Assembly: GCF_004212215.1 (NCBI RefSeq)
Contig: NZ_QVFV01000003.1
Location: forward strand, 186,001 to 250,000
Source of the DNA: Leptolyngbya iicbica LK
Lineage (GTDB): Bacteria > Cyanobacteriota > Cyanobacteriia > Phormidesmidales > Phormidesmidaceae
DNA: 64,000 bases
Reading direction: 5' to 3'
This document shows, piece after piece, positions 62,052-64,000 of the stretch. A model generated the notes under the pieces. It saw only the letters and a program-made list of their open reading frames with translations, ran no database searches and was not told the DNA's origin. Position numbers and translations under genes: made by a program. Each line of letters starts with the position of its first letter. The stretch's first letter is position 1.

Positions 62052-63227
62052 CTATTTTTGGTCCAGCTCACGGGCTTGCTCTAGGGCGGCTTTTTCCCGT
62101 GCGCGCTGCACATAGGGCTGCAACTGTGCTGGCGACAAGCCCGACAACAGACTGAGATTTTCCACAGTCATGCCCCGGGTCAGCATTTCCACACACCAGG
62201 TAGACTTGGCTTGCTCTGGCTGCGACAGGGAAGGGAGGGAGAGATCGTGAACCCAAGCGGCCCATTTTTCGACAATGTCTTCGACTGAGAAGGCAACGGG
62301 TTCTTCGTCAGTCTTAATGAACAGCCATGGGCTTTCATCTTTACGACTTTTGAGCCATTTGGTGAGCGGATTGCTGGTGTAAGAACCATAGCGCTTGCCC
62401 CAAATCCACTGATTGATCGGCACTTGGCGATCGCCGACTTGCAGCGTGTGCTGGGTTTTGGCACTGAGGTGTTGCGATCTCGTCAGCGCCACCACTTCTG
62501 CTGGTTCTAACCCCGCCGCCAAGAGCAAATATGCCAGGGCATAGTCTTGCGCATTGACGGCTTTGGCCTGGGCCAAAATTTGGTGCACCCAGGGGGCGGG
62601 CAAATCTTGCACGGGCGTCGGGGTGAGGGGAGTCGCTCCGTTAGCCTGATTAGCGAAGGTTTCTCCCAGGAGCAACCCGACCAACCCATCGAGAAAATTT
62701 TCGCGGTTGGCCCAGAGACCATGCCCGTCGCTGGTGGATTCGATCACGACATACCCTACCAAGAGCGCGCCAAGGTAGCCCGATAGCTGACCAGCGGCAA
62801 AGTGGCGATTGGGCATGGTGTGCTCTAAATATTGCGCCACATATTGGCTGGCTTCTTGAATGCGCTGGCCAAGGGCCTGCCGATTGTCGTCGGGAAATTG
62901 ACCGGCCTCGCCAATCAGCGATCGCACAAATGCGGGGGCTTGTTCTAACGCTGCCAAGCATTCCCCCGCATAGGTTTTCAGGGTTTGGTGGCGATCGCTG
63001 GTAGCAATGGTTTGCTCCATCAATCCTTCGCCCAAATTACGAAAAGTTGGGGCCGCAGTCAGCACTGCCTGCAACAAGCCATATTTGTTGCCAAAGTTTC
63101 GAAACAGGGTCACTTCATTGACGCCCGCCAGGTCCGCGATTTGACGGGTCGTGGTTTGACTGACCCCCTGCGCCAAAAAGAGTTGCAGAGCGGCTTGAAT
63201 CAGACTTTCGCGAGAGGATTTTGCCAT
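62052..63227 (-). CDS. TetR-family repressor fused to a degenerate tyrosine-recombinase-like domain
   Basis: A 391-residue regulator, twice the usual TetR length. Residues 1-60 are a TetR DNA-binding domain (ALQLFLAQGVSQTTTRQIADLAGVNEVTLFRNFGNK), followed by a helical ligand domain to about 190. From about 205 to 380 the sequence reads like a phage-integrase/XerC catalytic domain: DYALAYLLLAAGLEPAEVVALT, DRQVPINQW, KSTWCVEMLTRGMTVENLSLLSGL and LQPYVQRAR. The catalytic Arg (in GLR) is Glu241 and HxxR is absent, but Tyr372 is present. I judge it non-catalytic. ATG 63227 used. Divergent from the desaturase. Confidence 0.82.
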   Translation of the reverse strand: MAKSSRESLIQAALQLFLAQGVSQTTTRQIADLAGVNEVTLFRNFGNKYGLLQAVLTAAPTFRNLGEGLMEQTIATSDRHQTLKTYAGECLAALEQAPAFVRSLIGEAGQFPDDNRQALGQRIQEASQYVAQYLEHTMPNRHFAAGQLSGYLGALLVGYVVIESTSDGHGLWANRENFLDGLVGLLLGETFANQANGATPLTPTPVQDLPAPWVHQILAQAKAVNAQDYALAYLLLAAGLEPAEVVALTRSQHLSAKTQHTLQVGDRQVPINQWIWGKRYGSYTSNPLTKWLKSRKDESPWLFIKTDEEPVAFSVEDIVEKWAAWVHDLSLPSLSQPEQAKSTWCVEMLTRGMTVENLSLLSGLSPAQLQPYVQRAREKAALEQARELDQK

Positions 63228-63237
63228 ATGACCAGTC

Positions 63238-63254
63238 TGCAAGCTGTGCTTGCA
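63238..63254. promoter_or_regulatory. Operator-like palindrome 1 (TGCAAG-N5-CTTGC)
   Basis: TGCAAGCTGTGCTTGCA, seven-base arms around TGT. It lies 10 bp upstream of the TetR ATG and would cover the ribosome-binding region or the start of the transcript, suggesting autoregulation. Confidence 0.7.
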
Positions 63255-63322
63255 TTCAACCAAATATTAAGACAACATTGAGCCCTTGTCACCCTGCCCA
63301 AAACTCGCTAAGCTGACCCTTG

Positions 63323-63339
63323 TGCAAGTGGCACTTGCT
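63323..63339. promoter_or_regulatory. Operator-like palindrome 2 (TGCAAG-N5-CTTGC)
   Basis: TGCAAGTGGCACTTGCT, inner 15 bp a perfect palindrome. It shares the TGCAAG-N5-CTTGC half-sites with palindrome 1 and lies 51 bp before the desaturase ATG, just upstream of the candidate promoter. Confidence 0.7.
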
Positions 63340-63390
63340 TTACCTTAGCAGGCCGTCACGTTTGATAAAACATACTGTTCGGTTGGTGCA

Positions 63391-64000
63391 ATGAATTCAA
63401 CACGTTTATCGACTCCTCCCCGTGCCCGCAATACTTTGGATTGGGGAGTTGTGTTCTTTTTTGGGGTATGTCACGCGATCGCCCTGATCCTTGCTCCCGT
63501 TTATTTTTCTTGGTCAGCGCTGGGGGTCATGCTGCTGTTGCATTGGCTCTTTGGCAGCATCGGCATTTGTTTGGGCTATCATCGCTTACTGAGTCACCGC
63601 AGTTTTCGGGTGCCCCGCTGGCTGGAATATCTCTTTGCGACGGTGGGCGCCTTAGCGGCACAGGGCGGCCCGATTTTTTGGGTGGGTGGTCATCGCAAGC
63701 ACCACGCTTTTACTGAAGACCCAGAGCAAGATCCCTACTCTGCCAAGCGTGGTTTTTGGTGGAGCCACATGCTGTGGATTCTGCAACCGCAACCGGAGTC
63801 CTTTGAATTTGCTCAGTACTCCAAATTTGCACCAGATTTAGCGAAGCAGTCCTATTACCGCTGGTTAGACCGTTATTTTCTACTTTTGCAAGTTCCACTT
63901 GCGATCGCGCTTTACGCTTTCGGGGGGTGGTCGTTTGTGGTGTACGGCATTTTTGTGCGCTCCGTTTTGCTGTGGCACTCCACCTGGTTTGTGAACTCTG
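63391..64000 (+). CDS. Acyl-lipid fatty-acid desaturase, DesC-like (partial, runs off window)
   Basis: The first 203 codons of a membrane fatty-acid desaturase that probably introduces a double bond at delta-9. Hydrophobic segments at about 22-40, 45-60, 85-100 and 165-190; His boxes HRLLSH (about 69-74) and HRKHH (about 106-110), followed by WHSTWFVNS, which should lead into the third box beyond the window. The start at ATG 63391 is followed by a short basic N-terminus, as in DesC relatives. It is divergent from the TetR-like regulator, and operator-like palindromes lie between. Family call is confident; the regiospecificity is inferred. Confidence 0.92.
   Translation, partial: MNSTRLSTPPRARNTLDWGVVFFFGVCHAIALILAPVYFSWSALGVMLLLHWLFGSIGICLGYHRLLSHRSFRVPRWLEYLFATVGALAAQGGPIFWVGGHRKHHAFTEDPEQDPYSAKRGFWWSHMLWILQPQPESFEFAQYSKFAPDLAKQSYYRWLDRYFLLLQVPLAIALYAFGGWSFVVYGIFVRSVLLWHSTWFVNS

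Larger units (their letters stand above)
63228..63390. promoter_or_regulatory. Divergent tetR/desaturase promoter region
   Basis: A 163-bp intergenic region. It holds two palindromes of one consensus at 63238-63254 and 63323-63339. For the desaturase, TTTACC (63340-63345) and GATAAA (63364-63369), spaced by 18 bp, are a possible weak promoter placed right after the second palindrome. Confidence 0.55.

Noticed and set aside
62052-62650. Integrase-like motif taken as evidence of a prophage or integrative element
   Set aside because: The motif is fused to a TetR domain, lacks catalytic Arg/HxxR, and no phage genes or att repeats are nearby; tRNA-Gly is 23 kb away.

Overview
The window is cyanobacterial chromosome. 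The evidence is direct. HIP1 octamers (GCGATCGC) are scattered throughout. There is an allophycocyanin alpha-B gene (apcD, 44951-45436), a cyanobacterial-type pilMNOQ operon without pilP, a DICT-domain sensor kinase, Uma2-family and CHASE2-cyclase genes, and a DesC-type acyl-lipid desaturase at the right edge. I infer a filamentous, non-heterocystous, Leptolyngbya/Nodosilinea-like organism; the exact taxon cannot be read from this window. There is no rRNA, CRISPR array, prophage or full-length IS. One tRNA is present (Gly, anticodon TCC).

Layout. 0-6 kb: Uma2 protein, cupin/cysteine-dioxygenase-like gene with a PadR regulator, a sugar-type solute-binding lipoprotein and purT. 6.3-11.5 kb: pilMNOQ, the inner-membrane platform and secretin of type IV pili. 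11.8-13.2 kb: HU and a CobD-like aminotransferase. 13.2-18.3 kb: an unusual operon of a BMP/Med-type lipoprotein with two complex histidine kinases. 18.8-25.8 kb: MscS channel, copper-type P-ATPase followed by two hydrolases, and an ECF sigma/anti-sigma/Spy operon. 26-32 kb: sulfotransferase, HtrA protease, thioredoxin-like lipoprotein with a CsoR/InrS-type metal sensor, DnaJ-type chaperone, SWIM protein. 32-39 kb: a large unrecognised protein convergent with a CHASE2 adenylate cyclase, a metallophosphoesterase and a sodium:solute symporter. 39.3-43 kb: tRNA-Gly and an egtC-egtB-egtD ergothioneine operon. 43-48.5 kb: amino-acid decarboxylase, apcD, small proteins, VOC protein, YdcF-like protein, exported intradiol-dioxygenase-like protein. 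48.9-55.9 kb: a one-directional cassette of three glycosyltransferases, an ABC exporter and an APH-fold kinase, followed by a two-component pair. 58.5-64 kb: DICT kinase, YgfZ-like protein, TfoX-like protein, and a TetR regulator divergent from a fatty-acid desaturase.

The most interesting items are these. (1) The TetR protein carries a C-terminal region resembling a tyrosine-recombinase catalytic domain whose catalytic Arg and HxxR residues are missing. It is divergent from the desaturase, and the shared intergenic region holds two matching palindromes, TGCAAG-N5-CTTGC. (2) Six copies of a ~98-100 bp MITE-like element lie between 25.9 and 58.5 kb; four are flanked by perfect 3-bp direct repeats (TTA or TAA), and one copy supplies the stop codon of egtD. 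(3) A second hairpin family (arms AGGGACCGGGTGCC) occurs twice, and one copy encodes the C-terminus of the ABC exporter. (4) The lipoprotein-plus-kinases operon looks like a periplasmic ligand-sensing system. (5) The DICT kinase has Gln where the phospho-accepting His should be.

Gene boundaries are from reading frames, start codons and Shine-Dalgarno-like sequences; product names are from remembered family motifs, with no database search.
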